A DNA stretch of 64,000 nucleotides from Lonepinella koalarum (lineage in GTDB: Bacteria > Pseudomonadota > Gammaproteobacteria > Enterobacterales > Pasteurellaceae), in NCBI RefSeq assembly GCF_004565475.1, contig NZ_SRHX01000001.1:62001-126000 (forward strand), in the 5' to 3' direction. The notes beneath the pieces were generated by a model. The model worked only from the letters and a program-made list of their open reading frames with translations, was not told where the DNA came from and searched no databases. This document shows, piece after piece, positions 49,065 to 59,308 of the stretch; the stretch's first letter is position 1; each line of letters begins with the position of its first letter. The position numbers and the translations under genes were made by a program.

Positions 49065-50057
49065 ATGGAAAAATCATTTATTTTACAGCAACAAGAAATT
49101 AGCTTTGCTAAAAACACATTTACCGAAAAATTAGCTGAACATTTAGGTTTGGTAGAAGTTCAAGGTCCGATATTAAGTCAAGTCGGTAATGGTATTCAAG
49201 ATAATTTATCTGGTAAAGAAAAAGCCGTTCAAGTAAATGTAAAAATGATTGATGGGGCCTCTTTTGAAGTGGTGCATTCTCTTGCCAAGTGGAAACGTCA
49301 TACCTTAGCTCGCTTCGGGTTTGCAGAAGGCGAGGGGTTGTTTGTGCATATGAAAGCATTACGTCCAGATGAAGATAGTTTAGATCAAACTCACTCAGTT
49401 TATGTCGATCAATGGGACTGGGAAAAAGTGATTCCGGCCGGTCGTCGTAATTTAGATTTCTTGAAAGAAACGGTGCGTTCAATTTATGCGGCTATTTTAG
49501 AAACTGAGAAAGCAGTAGATGAAAAATATGGCTTAAAATCGTTTTTACCAAAAGAAATTACATTTGTTCATTCTGAGGACTTAGTTAAACAATATCCGGG
49601 GATGACAGATAAACAACGTGAAAATGAAATTTGTAAAAAATATGGTGCCGTGTTTTTAATCGGTATCGGAGGGGAATTATCTGACGGTAAACCACATGAT
49701 GTACGTGCTCCGGACTATGATGACTGGACAACGGTTTCAGAAGGTGAATACAAAGGGTTAAACGGCGATATTTTAGTCTGGAATCCAGTATTGGAACGCG
49801 CATTTGAACTTTCTTCCATGGGGATTCGGGTTGATGAAACGGCATTGCGTAAACAATTAGCCATTACAGATGATGAGGGACGTTTAAAATTTGATTGGCA
49901 TCAAGATTTAATTAATGGTCGCATGCCGTTATCTATCGGTGGGGGTATCGGTCAATCTCGTTTAGTGATGTTATTGTTACAAAAACACCATATTGGTGAA
50001 GTACAGTCTAGTGTATGGCCAAAAGATGTATTAGCTGAATTTAAAAATATTCTTTAA
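49065..50057 (+). CDS. asnA: Aspartate-ammonia ligase
   Basis: Ammonia-dependent asparagine synthetase. The 330-aa length equals that of E. coli AsnA. The class II synthetase-like fold is shown by [20 protein letters not shown], the VDQWDWEK motif and the [16 protein letters not shown] segment near the C-terminus. The intergenic region with asnC is 180 nt. Confidence 0.97.
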   Translation: MEKSFILQQQEISFAKNTFTEKLAEHLGLVEVQGPILSQVGNGIQDNLSGKEKAVQVNVKMIDGASFEVVHSLAKWKRHTLARFGFAEGEGLFVHMKALRPDEDSLDQTHSVYVDQWDWEKVIPAGRRNLDFLKETVRSIYAAILETEKAVDEKYGLKSFLPKEITFVHSEDLVKQYPGMTDKQRENEICKKYGAVFLIGIGGELSDGKPHDVRAPDYDDWTTVSEGEYKGLNGDILVWNPVLERAFELSSMGIRVDETALRKQLAITDDEGRLKFDWHQDLINGRMPLSIGGGIGQSRLVMLLLQKHHIGEVQSSVWPKDVLAEFKNIL

Positions 50058-50107
50058 TACTAGAGCTTATCAATGAATAGCGATAATTTTAATTTGAATT
50101 AAGACTT

Positions 50108-50629
<522 letters not shown>

Positions 50630-50655
50630 ATTTTTTATTTTTCGGAGAACAAATT

Positions 50656-51954
50656 ATGATGAAATGGTTATTAATTGTTGGGGTTTTTATGTCCCCACTG
50701 ATGGCAATGGCGAGCACAGAAGAATGGCTAAGACCACTTTCTGAGCTAGATTCTGGCGATACGACTTGGGTAATGGTATCGGCAATTTTGGTACTCTTTA
50801 TGACCTTACCGGGGCTTGCTTTATTTTATGCCGGCATGGTTCGTAAGAAAAATGTTCTGGCAACCATGATGCAGAGTTTAGCGGTGGCTTGTCTGATCGG
50901 GGTGATTTGGTTTAGCTTTGGTTATAGCCTTGCTTTTACTGAAAATACTGGCTTTTTAGGAGGGACGGATCGTTTCTTTTTACAAGGTTTAGCGTTGTTC
51001 AGTGAGAAAGAGTTAGGCACAATTTATCCCGGTGCCGGTACGATTCCAGAAGCGGTATTTATGATTTTCCAAATGGCATTTGCGATTATTGCCGGAGCAA
51101 TTATTACCGGAGCATTTGCAGAACGAATGAAATTTTCTGCCTTGCTATTGTTCGTTGGATTCTGGTCGTTATTTATTTATGTACCCATCGCACATTGGGT
51201 ATGGGGACCTGACGGTTGGTTGGCATCTGATGGCGTATTAGATTATGCCGGTGGTACAGTGATTCATATCAACGCGGGTGTAGCAGGTTTAGTGGCATCT
51301 ATTATGATTGGTAAACGTGTTGGCTATGGGCGTGAAGTCATGGCACCGCACAACCTTGTTTTAACCTTGATTGGGATGGCAATGTTGTGGGTGGGTTGGT
51401 TTGGTTTTAACGCTGGATCTGCTTTGGCAGCGGATGCGAGAGCGGGGATGGCATTAGCCACCACACAAGTGGCGACGATTGGTGCTGCATTAACATGGAT
51501 TCTCGTTGAAGTCGCTTTGAAACATAAACCGTCGGCATTAGGTTTAGCTTCCGGTGCGATTGCCGGATTAGTTGGCATTACCCCAGCAGCTGGTTTTGTT
51601 TCAATCCAAAGTGCCTTGTTTATCGGCGTTATTACCAGTGCAATTTGTTATTTTGCGGCGACCAAATTAAAATATTGGTTAGGTTATGATGATACCTTAG
51701 ATGCTTTTGGTATCCATGGTGTTGGGGGGATTGTCGGTGCAATCTTAACCGGAGTGTTTGTCTCTACCGATATTTCAGCTACAGATACTACCTTATGGTT
51801 ACAAATTGAAAGTGTGCTGATTACAATTGCTTATAGTGCGATTGGTAGCTTTATTATTCTAAAATTGATTGATAAAACAATTGGCTTGCGTGTGGGCTAT
51901 GATGATGAACGTAAAGGTTTAGACTTAGTATTACATGGAGAGCGTGTTGAGTAA
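50656..51954 (+). CDS. amtB: Ammonium transporter AmtB
   Basis: Inner-membrane ammonium channel. The 432-aa product has a short cleavable leader (ending MAMAS), about eleven membrane helices, the signature DYAGGTVIHINAGVAGLVA and the conserved FGIHGVGGIVGA with the pore His. The last residues match the segment bound by P-II. It is in an operon with glnB. Confidence 0.95.
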   Translation: MMKWLLIVGVFMSPLMAMASTEEWLRPLSELDSGDTTWVMVSAILVLFMTLPGLALFYAGMVRKKNVLATMMQSLAVACLIGVIWFSFGYSLAFTENTGFLGGTDRFFLQGLALFSEKELGTIYPGAGTIPEAVFMIFQMAFAIIAGAIITGAFAERMKFSALLLFVGFWSLFIYVPIAHWVWGPDGWLASDGVLDYAGGTVIHINAGVAGLVASIMIGKRVGYGREVMAPHNLVLTLIGMAMLWVGWFGFNAGSALAADARAGMALATTQVATIGAALTWILVEVALKHKPSALGLASGAIAGLVGITPAAGFVSIQSALFIGVITSAICYFAATKLKYWLGYDDTLDAFGIHGVGGIVGAILTGVFVSTDISATDTTLWLQIESVLITIAYSAIGSFIILKLIDKTIGLRVGYDDERKGLDLVLHGERVE

Positions 51955-51963
51955 TAGGAAAGT

Positions 51964-51988
51964 GCGGTGGAAATCACCGCCTTTTTTT
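51964..51988 (+). terminator. Terminator downstream of amtB
   Basis: GCGGTG/CACCGC stem followed by CTTTTTTT, using an uptake signal as the left arm. It lies just before the end of convergent hemN. Confidence 0.8.
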
Positions 51989-51990
51989 CA

Positions 51991-53358
51991 TCAAATAATT
52001 CTGGAAAATTGCTGTCTTCTTGCCTGTTGACGTGAATAAATATCAAAGCATAAACAAATATTACGAATGAGCAATCGACCGGTTGACGACACTTGAATAC
52101 TGCTATCATTAATCTGGACTAACCCATCTTCTGCCAATGGCGCAAGTAACGCTAAGTCTTCTGAAAAATGGGCTTTGAAATCAATCTGATATTGTTGTTC
52201 AATGGTGGCAAAATCTAATTTAAAATTACAAATTAACGCCTTAATGACATCACGGCGTAAACAATCTTCTTGGCTTAACACTAAGCCTTTATGTAGGGCA
52301 ATACCTGTGCTATCCACGTCGGTATAGTAGCGTTTGATTTCTTTTTGGTTTTGTGCGTAAGTATCGCCTAACAAACTAATTGCCGATACGCCTAAACCAA
52401 GTAAATCACATTCTTCTTGAGTGGTATAGCCTTGAAAATTGCGGTGTAAAATACCTTTGTTTTGGGCAATCGCCAGCTCATCATCCGGTTTAGCGAAGTG
52501 GTCCATACCGATAAATTTATAACCGGCATCACCTAAGGTTTCGATAGTTTTTTGCAAAATCGTTAGCTTAGTTTCAGGAGTTGGCAACTGGTGATCTTTA
52601 ATTTTTGCCTGACCAGCAAAACGAGTGGGTAAGTGAGCGTAATTAAATACACTTAAACGATCAGGAGCGAGCTCTATGACTTTTTGTAAAGTAAACATAA
52701 AACTTTCTACACTTTGCAATGGCAAACCATAGATTAAATCTAAATTAGTCGATTGAAAACCGAGTTCTTTGGCATGCATAAGCAAGGCTTGAATGAAAGC
52801 TTCATCTTGCTCACGGTTCACCGCTTTTTGAACATCTTTATTAAAATCTTGCACGCCCATACTGATGCGGTTAAAGCCGATTTTGCGTAAATGAGCCAAC
52901 ATGGAAAGCTCAATCTCACGAGGATCCATTTCAATGGAAATTTCAGCATTGTCTGCGATCTTAAAGTGATCAGTCAGCATTTTCATTAAACGTGCTGATT
53001 GTTCTTCACTTAGATAGGTTGGTGTACCGCCCCCCCAGTGAATTTGGGTCACCACACGATTTTGGAATAATTCCGCTCGGGTTTTGATTTCTTGTTCCAC
53101 ATAATCCAAATAAATATCGGCTTTATGTTGATGACGCGTAATCACTTTATTACAACCGCAGAAATAACAAAGCTTATGGCAAAAAGGAATATGTACATAC
53201 AAGGACAAGGGACGCTCAGGATAACGTTCTGCTGCGGCTTGAAAATCTTCATCCGTATAGCTTTCGCTAAATTCCAATGCGGTTGGATAAGAGGTGTAAC
53301 GTGGTCCAGAGTAGTTATATTTCTGGATAAGGTTGTGATCCCAAGTAATGTCGCTCAT
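51991..53358 (-). CDS. hemN: Oxygen-independent coproporphyrinogen III oxidase
   Basis: Radical-SAM enzyme of anaerobic heme synthesis. The 455-aa product has HIPFCHKLCYFCGCNK (CxxxCxxC iron-sulfur motif), HWGGGTPTYL and EMDPREI. It is the last gene after yihI and a DUF2489 gene on the minus strand. Its presence suits a facultative anaerobe. Confidence 0.95.
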   Translation of the reverse strand: MSDITWDHNLIQKYNYSGPRYTSYPTALEFSESYTDEDFQAAAERYPERPLSLYVHIPFCHKLCYFCGCNKVITRHQHKADIYLDYVEQEIKTRAELFQNRVVTQIHWGGGTPTYLSEEQSARLMKMLTDHFKIADNAEISIEMDPREIELSMLAHLRKIGFNRISMGVQDFNKDVQKAVNREQDEAFIQALLMHAKELGFQSTNLDLIYGLPLQSVESFMFTLQKVIELAPDRLSVFNYAHLPTRFAGQAKIKDHQLPTPETKLTILQKTIETLGDAGYKFIGMDHFAKPDDELAIAQNKGILHRNFQGYTTQEECDLLGLGVSAISLLGDTYAQNQKEIKRYYTDVDSTGIALHKGLVLSQEDCLRRDVIKALICNFKLDFATIEQQYQIDFKAHFSEDLALLAPLAEDGLVQINDSSIQVSSTGRLLIRNICLCFDIYSRQQARRQQFSRII

Positions 53359-53360
53359 GG

Positions 53361-53789
53361 CTATTTTATATCTTCAAGTAGTTGTTGAATTTCCAGTTTA
53401 ATGTGTTGTTCTAGTTCGCTTTCTTTGCTTTCTCGTTGCAGATCTAATCGCATCCGTTCATTCTTTTTCAGTGTTTTACGAGCGTCGTGGGTTGGCATAT
53501 CTTGTACGATTTCATACAGTTGCCACATGGCGGAATAATCCACAAGGCGTTTTTGCCCTAGGGGATCAAGTAACATCTTAAGCCGAATAACCCCTTCGGA
53601 ATGGTTACAATCACCGACTAGCATGGCTTTAGCAATAAGCGTGACACTTTCCTTAATGCGATTCATACGAGCTTGTTTAGCTTGTGCAAATAAGCGTTTT
53701 TGTTTGCGTAATTGCATTAATAAATAAATGGTATAACCTGTCATTGCCAGTAGAATCAGGGTACCAAGAATAAGTAAAATCGTTGTCAT
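53361..53789 (-). CDS. DUF2489 family membrane protein
   Basis: A 142-aa protein with one N-terminal membrane helix (about residues 3-25) and a cytoplasmic helical domain with LDPLGQKRLVDYSAMWQLYEIV. It matches the DUF2489 family seen between yihI and hemN. It overlaps yihI by one base and precedes hemN by 2 nt. Function unknown. Confidence 0.8.
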   Translation of the reverse strand: MTTILLILGTLILLAMTGYTIYLLMQLRKQKRLFAQAKQARMNRIKESVTLIAKAMLVGDCNHSEGVIRLKMLLDPLGQKRLVDYSAMWQLYEIVQDMPTHDARKTLKKNERMRLDLQRESKESELEQHIKLEIQQLLEDIK

Positions 53790-54352
53790 TATTTAAACCG
53801 GTTAATATCTATTTTCTCGAAAGTGCGGTATAAATCCTCTTCACTTTCATCTTCTTCGTCAATGCCAAGTTCATTCATTAATTGAGCAATGCGATCTAGG
53901 CATTCATCCACAAATTTTTGATCTTCCGTATTTAGTGTTTTGCCTGCATCTAATTGATCTAATAAATCATTTAGGCATTCATTATTTTCCAACTGTTCTA
54001 GTTCTAACATTGGATTAAGTGTGCTAGATTTTGGTTCTGTTTTTAACGCCGGAATAGCTTTGCCTTGTTCTGGTTTATTGACAAATTCCACCACCAAAGG
54101 CACTTTTTTACGGCTACCGATACGAGGATCTTTGTATTCTGTCGTTTGAGTTTGCTTGCTGTTGTCCGTAACACTATGACGAGAACCGCTGGCAAGCCCT
54201 TTATGTTTGCGTTTTCTTTTTTCTTGGCGAGCTTTTGCATCTAATTCATAACGTGATAACTTCTTGCCAAACAAAGGTTTTTCCGATTTTTTATCAGATT
54301 TTCGAATCGGCATAGTATCTGTGATGCGACGACTTTTCTTTTCTCTTGACAT
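53789..54352 (-). CDS. yihI: Der GTPase-activating protein YihI
   Basis: A 187-aa basic-then-acidic protein. The N-terminus is Lys/Arg rich with SRKEKKSRR-like and [12 protein letters not shown] segments; the C-terminus is acidic ([17 protein letters not shown]). In E. coli YihI stimulates the ribosome-assembly GTPase Der. It heads the yihI-DUF2489-hemN operon. Confidence 0.88.
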   Translation of the reverse strand: MSREKKSRRITDTMPIRKSDKKSEKPLFGKKLSRYELDAKARQEKRKRKHKGLASGSRHSVTDNSKQTQTTEYKDPRIGSRKKVPLVVEFVNKPEQGKAIPALKTEPKSSTLNPMLELEQLENNECLNDLLDQLDAGKTLNTEDQKFVDECLDRIAQLMNELGIDEEDESEEDLYRTFEKIDINRFK

Positions 54353-54404
54353 AATTTTTTCTTAATAAAATAACATTTACATGATTGTAACATAAAAAGC
54401 GAAA

Positions 54405-54422
54405 GGGCGTTAAAAAACGCCC
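54405..54422 (-). terminator. Terminator downstream of corA
   Basis: GGGCGTT/AACGCCC stem with an A/T-rich loop. On the minus strand it is followed by a T-rich run. Confidence 0.75.
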
Positions 54423-54445
54423 AAAAACTACCGCACTTTTATGAA

Positions 54446-55396
54446 TTATAACCAACCTTTGCGTTTAAAATAAAAATACGGACCAATCGCAGCGAGCAAC
54501 ATTATACCTAATGCCATGGCATAGCCGTATTCGAAATGCAATTCTGGCATAATCTCAAAGTTCATGCCGTAATTGGATGCTACTAAGGTTGGTGGTAAGA
54601 AAATCACGGAAATCACTGAGAAAATTTTAATGATTTTGTTCTGTTCAATATTGATATAACCCATGGCTGCCTGCATCAAGAAGTTGACCTTCTGGAACAA
54701 CGCTTCATTATGCGGTTGTAGAGATTCAATATCGCGTAAAATTTCTCTCGCTTGTTCCAGCTGATTAGTTGGCAAACGGGTTTTACGTACCAAGAAACTT
54801 AATGCACGCTGTGTATCCATTAAGCACAGGCGTACTTTTGAACTGCTGTCTTCTTGTTCAGTTAAGGTGGCTAAGGCTTCGTTAAAGGCTTCGCCTTGTT
54901 TACCATCTAAAATAATGCGGCTCAATTTTTCCAGTTCCGCATAAACGGTTTCAATGACGTCGGCTAATTGTTCGATTTTAGTTTCTAATAAATCTAACAA
55001 CACTTCATAGGCATTACATTCTTCTAAACGTTGATAACGAGAACGCATGCGATATAAGCGGAAAGCGGGCAATTCGCGATTGCGTAAGGTAAAGAGACGA
55101 CCGTCACGCAAAGTAAAGGCGACGGACGATAAATCCGCATAATCATTTTCATCTTCACAATAAAAGAAAGAGTGCAAATGTAAACCGTCTTCATCTTCGA
55201 AAAAACGAGCGGATGCTTCAATATCTTCCAATTCAAGAAAGCTCGCCAGATTTTGGTCTAAGCTATCTTGTAAGGTTTCACGTTCTTCTCGGGTTGGCTC
55301 AATTAAATCAATCCAAATGGCATTGTTTAACGCCGCGTTATCTTCATCTTCTAAACGTGCAAGGTGAGCATTTTCAAGTGAAAAAGCATTAATCAT
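54446..55396 (-). CDS. corA: Magnesium/cobalt transporter CorA
   Basis: Pentameric Mg2+ channel of the inner membrane. The 316-aa product begins [19 protein letters not shown], has a large cytoplasmic funnel, and two C-terminal helices with the YGMN selectivity motif and a basic tail (FKRKGWL). The start is chosen over 55456 from homologue alignment and a GGAG ribosome site. A leader of about 236 nt separates it from its promoter. Confidence 0.96.
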   Translation of the reverse strand: MINAFSLENAHLARLEDEDNAALNNAIWIDLIEPTREERETLQDSLDQNLASFLELEDIEASARFFEDEDGLHLHSFFYCEDENDYADLSSVAFTLRDGRLFTLRNRELPAFRLYRMRSRYQRLEECNAYEVLLDLLETKIEQLADVIETVYAELEKLSRIILDGKQGEAFNEALATLTEQEDSSSKVRLCLMDTQRALSFLVRKTRLPTNQLEQAREILRDIESLQPHNEALFQKVNFLMQAAMGYINIEQNKIIKIFSVISVIFLPPTLVASNYGMNFEIMPELHFEYGYAMALGIMLLAAIGPYFYFKRKGWL

Positions 55397-55632
55397 GTTG
55401 TCATACTCCTGTGAGAGATGAACAAACGCAATGAACAAAACCGATTTTTCAACCAAATAACACCCAAAGTGCGGTTGAAAAAAGCATAAAAAGATACCAA
55501 AATGGTGGAAAACTTATCCACGACCTTGTCGCCGATAAGCCCCAAGAAAGGGAAAGGCGACACTAAATGAAAATATAAAGTCGGTATCGACTGTGACTGT
55601 CCAAAGTGTGTTGCTCCTAAGTAATAAAATCG
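55397..55632 (-). promoter_or_regulatory. Long structured 5' leader of corA
   Basis: Between the predicted start site (about 55632) and the corA ATG lie about 236 nt of RNA with hairpins: AGTCG-atac-CGACT (from 55582 down to about 55569) and a GTCGCC...GGCGAC stem enclosing CCC/GGG (about 55559-55526). A 12-codon [15 protein letters not shown] lies in the 3' part without a clear ribosome site. Leader-peptide or metal-sensing control is possible; I see no M-box consensus. Confidence 0.45.
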
Positions 55633-55638
55633 GGGCGA

Positions 55639-55667
55639 ATATTACTCCTGAAAGTGTCTTTCGTCAA
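55639..55667 (-). promoter_or_regulatory. corA promoter
   Basis: TTGACG (55667-55662) and TAATAT (55644-55639) on the minus strand, 17 nt apart, a near-consensus sigma-70 promoter. The remaining 130 nt up to the divergent gene at 55798 holds nothing else I can name. Confidence 0.75.
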
Positions 55668-55797
55668 GGTTTAACGCGTAAATATCATTTACAAATAGTA
55701 AAGCCAAGATGATTTTTTCTAAATAAATAAAATTTGCATTTATCATATAATAACTTTATTATGTGATTGTTGATCAATACGTTATGGAAGAAATACT

Positions 55798-56748
55798 ATG
55801 GCAAAAAAAGTGTATTATTTTACTCCCTTAGTGTTATTGGGATTGACGAGTCATGCTTGGGCAGAAACAAGTGACGAAAATTGGGTTGATAGCTCACATA
55901 AAAGTATTAGACAAACGTTAAAGGAGTGGTCTAATGATATTGACGGTTGGTTTGGTGAAACCGATCCCAATGATCCCTCTAGTGCCACCTTGCGTATCAT
56001 GTTGGATAATCGTTGGAATCATTATGATCATTATACGATTAAACCAAGAATCCGAGGTAAAATTAAATTACCGACTTTAAAACGCAGATGGAGTTTGGTA
56101 TTTGGTGATGAATCTATTGATAACATAATGGACGATCCCGTTAATCCAAGCCGTAAAGATCCGTTACAAACCAAAAAATTAGATCGAAAAAGTAGCCGTA
56201 ATGATAATGCATCCGTAGCGTTGCGTTGGTCAAATGATCTTAAACGTTGGGGGATTGATACCGATCTCGATCTTGGTATTCGTCATGGCGCTGATATTTT
56301 CGTGCGAGCGAAAGCGGGTAAAAACTGGCAATGGACCGAAAATGTGGGATCAAGAGTGGAACAGATTTATCGTTACGGTGCCAACAGCAAACATTTTTTA
56401 CGTACTAATTTTGACGTTAAACATTATGAAAGTAATCAGGTTAGCAATATTAGTAGCCTTTACCTTGAATATACTCATGATAATGATGAAGAGACCAATT
56501 GGGGAAATAGTATCTACCGCCAACATCGTTTTAGTGGCAATCGGGAACTTAATTATGGTATTTTTACCGGTGGCCCGATAGAACATAAGAAAGCGGATTT
56601 AACGGTGTATGGTCCTTTTATTAGTTGGCGTCAGCCTATTTTCAGAAAATGGATTTTTATCAAACCTGAAGTGCAATACTATAATGATCGTAAGGAAGAT
56701 CGTACGCATTTTATTAATCTGTTTTTACGTGTTGAAGCGGTATTTTAA
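55798..56748 (+). CDS. Predicted outer-membrane beta-barrel protein
   Basis: A 316-aa exported protein that I do not recognise. A signal peptide ends at AWA (about residue 22). The mature part has alternating aromatic/polar strands (for example FVRAKAGKNWQWTENVGSRVEQ and FIKPEVQYYNDRKEDRTHF) and ends in Phe, which is typical of outer-membrane barrels. No phospholipase A catalytic motif is seen. It is divergent from corA and ends at a good terminator. Confidence 0.7.
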   Translation: MAKKVYYFTPLVLLGLTSHAWAETSDENWVDSSHKSIRQTLKEWSNDIDGWFGETDPNDPSSATLRIMLDNRWNHYDHYTIKPRIRGKIKLPTLKRRWSLVFGDESIDNIMDDPVNPSRKDPLQTKKLDRKSSRNDNASVALRWSNDLKRWGIDTDLDLGIRHGADIFVRAKAGKNWQWTENVGSRVEQIYRYGANSKHFLRTNFDVKHYESNQVSNISSLYLEYTHDNDEETNWGNSIYRQHRFSGNRELNYGIFTGGPIEHKKADLTVYGPFISWRQPIFRKWIFIKPEVQYYNDRKEDRTHFINLFLRVEAVF

Positions 56749-56760
56749 AAGAAATCCAAA

Positions 56761-56786
56761 AAATAGGGCTAATAGCCCTATTTTTT
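56761..56786. terminator. Convergent terminator, barrel gene / yggL
   Basis: AAATAGGGCT-aat-AGCCCTATTT, a 10-bp perfect stem followed by TTT, between converging genes. Confidence 0.85.
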
Positions 56787-56798
56787 GTTGCTAGATGA

Positions 56799-57137
56799 CT
56801 ATTTAGTCGGGAATTCCCACCAAATATCAAATAATTCACTGATTTCCACTTGTTGTAATCCATTGCTTTCTAACCAGTTTCTCACTAAAGTGCGGTGATT
56901 TTCATCACATTTGCCAATTTTTTCTAAGCACACTAGCCCTTCCCAATGTAAATAGCCACTACCTTCATAAGCTAAGCCATTTGGTTGGATAACTTCATCA
57001 ATAAAGCGATCAACGATTTCATCGACTTTCTCAATAGCCGTACCTTCGGCGAATTGCCAATTGACTAAAAAGCCTAATTCTTGGAATTCTGCTAAATGCA
57101 TTTTTTTACGCTGACGCGCATTACGTTGAATAGCCAT
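56799..57137 (-). CDS. yggL: YggL family protein (DUF469)
   Basis: A 112-aa protein matching YggL: MAIQRNARQRKKMHLAEFQELGF and a C-terminal WWEFPTK. It lies directly downstream of trmB, the conserved arrangement in gammaproteobacteria (mutY-trmB-yggL region). YggL has been linked to ribosome assembly; the function here is inferred. Confidence 0.88.
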   Translation of the reverse strand: MAIQRNARQRKKMHLAEFQELGFLVNWQFAEGTAIEKVDEIVDRFIDEVIQPNGLAYEGSGYLHWEGLVCLEKIGKCDENHRTLVRNWLESNGLQQVEISELFDIWWEFPTK

Positions 57138-57168
57138 ATTTTTCTCCTATGCTATCAGGGGGTTAGCC

Positions 57169-57927
57169 CTATTCTTTAATAAAATATAAATCCCAAACGC
57201 GGTGACCCAGTTTATGACCACGTTGTTCAAATTTGGTTAAAGGGCGGAAATCCGGGCGTTCAATATAATCGTTCGTGATTGAAACATTGCGAATTCCCAC
57301 CGCACTTTGCACAGATTGTAACACACCCAGCATGTGTTCAGCATAATTTCCCCAGTCGGTGGCGAAATGAATAAAGCCACCGGTTTGTAATTTTTTCGCC
57401 ACGGTTTCCACAAAAGCCGGCTGGACAATGCGCCGTTTATGATGTTTGGCTTTTTGCCAAGGATCGGGAAAGAATAATTGCAAGCCACCCAATGAATTTT
57501 CCGCAATACAGTCCCGCAATACTTCCGTGGCATCGTGGCACATGACACGCAAATTTTTAACCCCTTTCTCTAACGCATATGCCAAACAAGCCCCCACACC
57601 CGGTGTATGGACTTCAATACCCAGATAATTTCTATCAGGATGTTGTGCTGCCATTTCCACTAAGGATTTTCCCATACCAAAGCCTATTTCTAATACCACA
57701 GGATGACTATTGCCATAAATTTTAGCAAAATCAAAGAGTTCGTCTTGATAATCTACGCCATAATTAGCCCAGTTATCATTCATCATTTGACGTTGGTATT
57801 CACTTAATCGCCCTGTACGTAGCACAAAACTACGGACTTTACGCTTATAGCGACCGTCTTCGGTAAATTCGGCGCTTTCGACGGTTTTACGTTTTTGACC
57901 CGCAAAAGTATTTTTTTGTTCTGTCAT
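57169..57927 (-). CDS. trmB: tRNA (guanine-N7-)-methyltransferase
   Basis: Methylates G46 of tRNA. The 252-aa product has the SAM motif [16 protein letters not shown] and the [18 protein letters not shown] signature. It precedes yggL by 31 nt in one transcript. Confidence 0.95.
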   Translation of the reverse strand: MTEQKNTFAGQKRKTVESAEFTEDGRYKRKVRSFVLRTGRLSEYQRQMMNDNWANYGVDYQDELFDFAKIYGNSHPVVLEIGFGMGKSLVEMAAQHPDRNYLGIEVHTPGVGACLAYALEKGVKNLRVMCHDATEVLRDCIAENSLGGLQLFFPDPWQKAKHHKRRIVQPAFVETVAKKLQTGGFIHFATDWGNYAEHMLGVLQSVQSAVGIRNVSITNDYIERPDFRPLTKFEQRGHKLGHRVWDLYFIKE

Positions 57928-57998
57928 AATGATTTATTGGTGATAAATTTGGCAGCAATTATACGGATTTAACAGCGTGGTGCAAATTTTCTTGATGC

Positions 57999-59180
57999 TT
58001 ATGGCGTTGTTCTTTTAGCGAGCTTTATACCAAAAAACACGATATTCAACGCGACAATTTGTAATAACACCACGGTAAATACCACACCTGACCAACCGAA
58101 ATAGGTATAACTTATCCCACAAACCCAAGCGCCAATACTGCCGCCAGTGTAATAACACATATAATATAGTCCAGACGCCAGTGAACGTCCTTGGTTAACA
58201 TGTTGCGAGATATGGCTAATAGTGGTGGCTTGGCTAATAAACACGCCGGATGACATAATAATCAAGCCCACAATAATTAGCCATAACGGCGAACACAGGG
58301 TAATCAATGCCCCGATGATGGAACTCATAATCGCGAGCAATAAACTGTTGGCAATCCCGACATTGTGAATCAGTTTCGCCGTCAAGGGCGTAATTAGCAT
58401 ACCAATCAGATAAACCGTAAAAATATTCGCCAGATTAGCTGAACTGAGATAGTAAGGATCATCAGCTAAATGCAGGTTAATAAAGGTAAAAATACTGACT
58501 AGACTAAACAACACACAAGCCCCTAACGCACAAGCGGTTAGCACATGGGGATTTTGAATATGTTGCCGAAGAATATGCAGCGAAGACCGAAAATTTCCGC
58601 TCACCACAAAATTTTTTGATGCAGGCAACACCAACGCCGCCCATATTACCCCGATTAACATTAAACCGGCGAAAATTAAATACCCCGTTTGCCAACCCAC
58701 TATACTATGTAAATAGCCGATCAAAAACCGCCCCGAAAATCCCCCCAGAACGGTTCCTGATACATATAAAGACAGCATCGATGCTAATCGGTCAGGAAAT
58801 TCTTCGCTAATATAAGCGATGGTGACTACCGTAACTCCCGGCACAAATAAGCCTTGTAAAAACCGCCATAATTTAATCTGTGTGATATTTTCACTTATGC
58901 TGAGTAAGGCAGTGGGGAACACGATAAGCAACATACAGATCACGATCAGGCTTTTTCGCCCCACGGCATCGGAAAACATCCCCATAACAGGCGATATGAT
59001 AGCAACAGCCATCACTGTTACCCCCACGGTTAACCCTGCTTGCACTTTAGAGGCGGAAAAATGTTCCATTAATACCGGTAAAATGGCCTGAATAGAATAG
59101 ACTTGCAAAAAGGCAAAGCCACCTATCATCATAATGGTGAGTTTTAACAAGAAACGGGAAGATTGCATTTTTTGAATCAT
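57999..59180 (-). CDS. MFS transporter, YnfM-like
   Basis: A 393-aa inner-membrane carrier of the major facilitator superfamily with twelve hydrophobic segments and the loop 2-3 motif GMFSDAVGRKSLIV. The N-terminal half resembles YnfM/arabinose-efflux type transporters. The substrate cannot be told from sequence. It stands alone between trmB and a TonB-dependent receptor. Confidence 0.8.
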   Translation of the reverse strand: MIQKMQSSRFLLKLTIMMIGGFAFLQVYSIQAILPVLMEHFSASKVQAGLTVGVTVMAVAIISPVMGMFSDAVGRKSLIVICMLLIVFPTALLSISENITQIKLWRFLQGLFVPGVTVVTIAYISEEFPDRLASMLSLYVSGTVLGGFSGRFLIGYLHSIVGWQTGYLIFAGLMLIGVIWAALVLPASKNFVVSGNFRSSLHILRQHIQNPHVLTACALGACVLFSLVSIFTFINLHLADDPYYLSSANLANIFTVYLIGMLITPLTAKLIHNVGIANSLLLAIMSSIIGALITLCSPLWLIIVGLIIMSSGVFISQATTISHISQHVNQGRSLASGLYYMCYYTGGSIGAWVCGISYTYFGWSGVVFTVVLLQIVALNIVFFGIKLAKRTTP

Positions 59181-59258
59181 AATAACAAGCTATTTTGCTA
59201 ATAATTATGGCTATTCTAACAGATTTAATGAGATGAATTATAGGAATGGGGAATAAAA

Positions 59259-59296
59259 ATCGGCTTAAAGATGATAACGACACACTTTAAGCCGAT
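59259..59296 (-). terminator. Terminator downstream of the TonB-dependent receptor
   Basis: Perfect 12-bp stem ATCGGCTTAAAG / CTTTAAGCCGAT with a 14-nt loop, followed on the minus strand by TTTTTATT. Confidence 0.85.
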
Positions 59297-59308
59297 ATTG
59301 TAGATTAA

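Noticed and set aside
55420-55458. 12-codon leader peptide ORF ([12 protein letters not shown]) before corA
   Set aside because: It has no convincing ribosome binding site, and part of it is an uptake signal; it is mentioned only as a possibility.
55397-55632. M-box magnesium riboswitch before corA
   Set aside because: The characteristic conserved M-box segments could not be found; only generic hairpins are present.
55798-56748. Outer-membrane phospholipase A (pldA)
   Set aside because: The size and barrel character fit, but no PldA catalytic Ser/His/Asn motif is visible, so no enzyme function is assigned.
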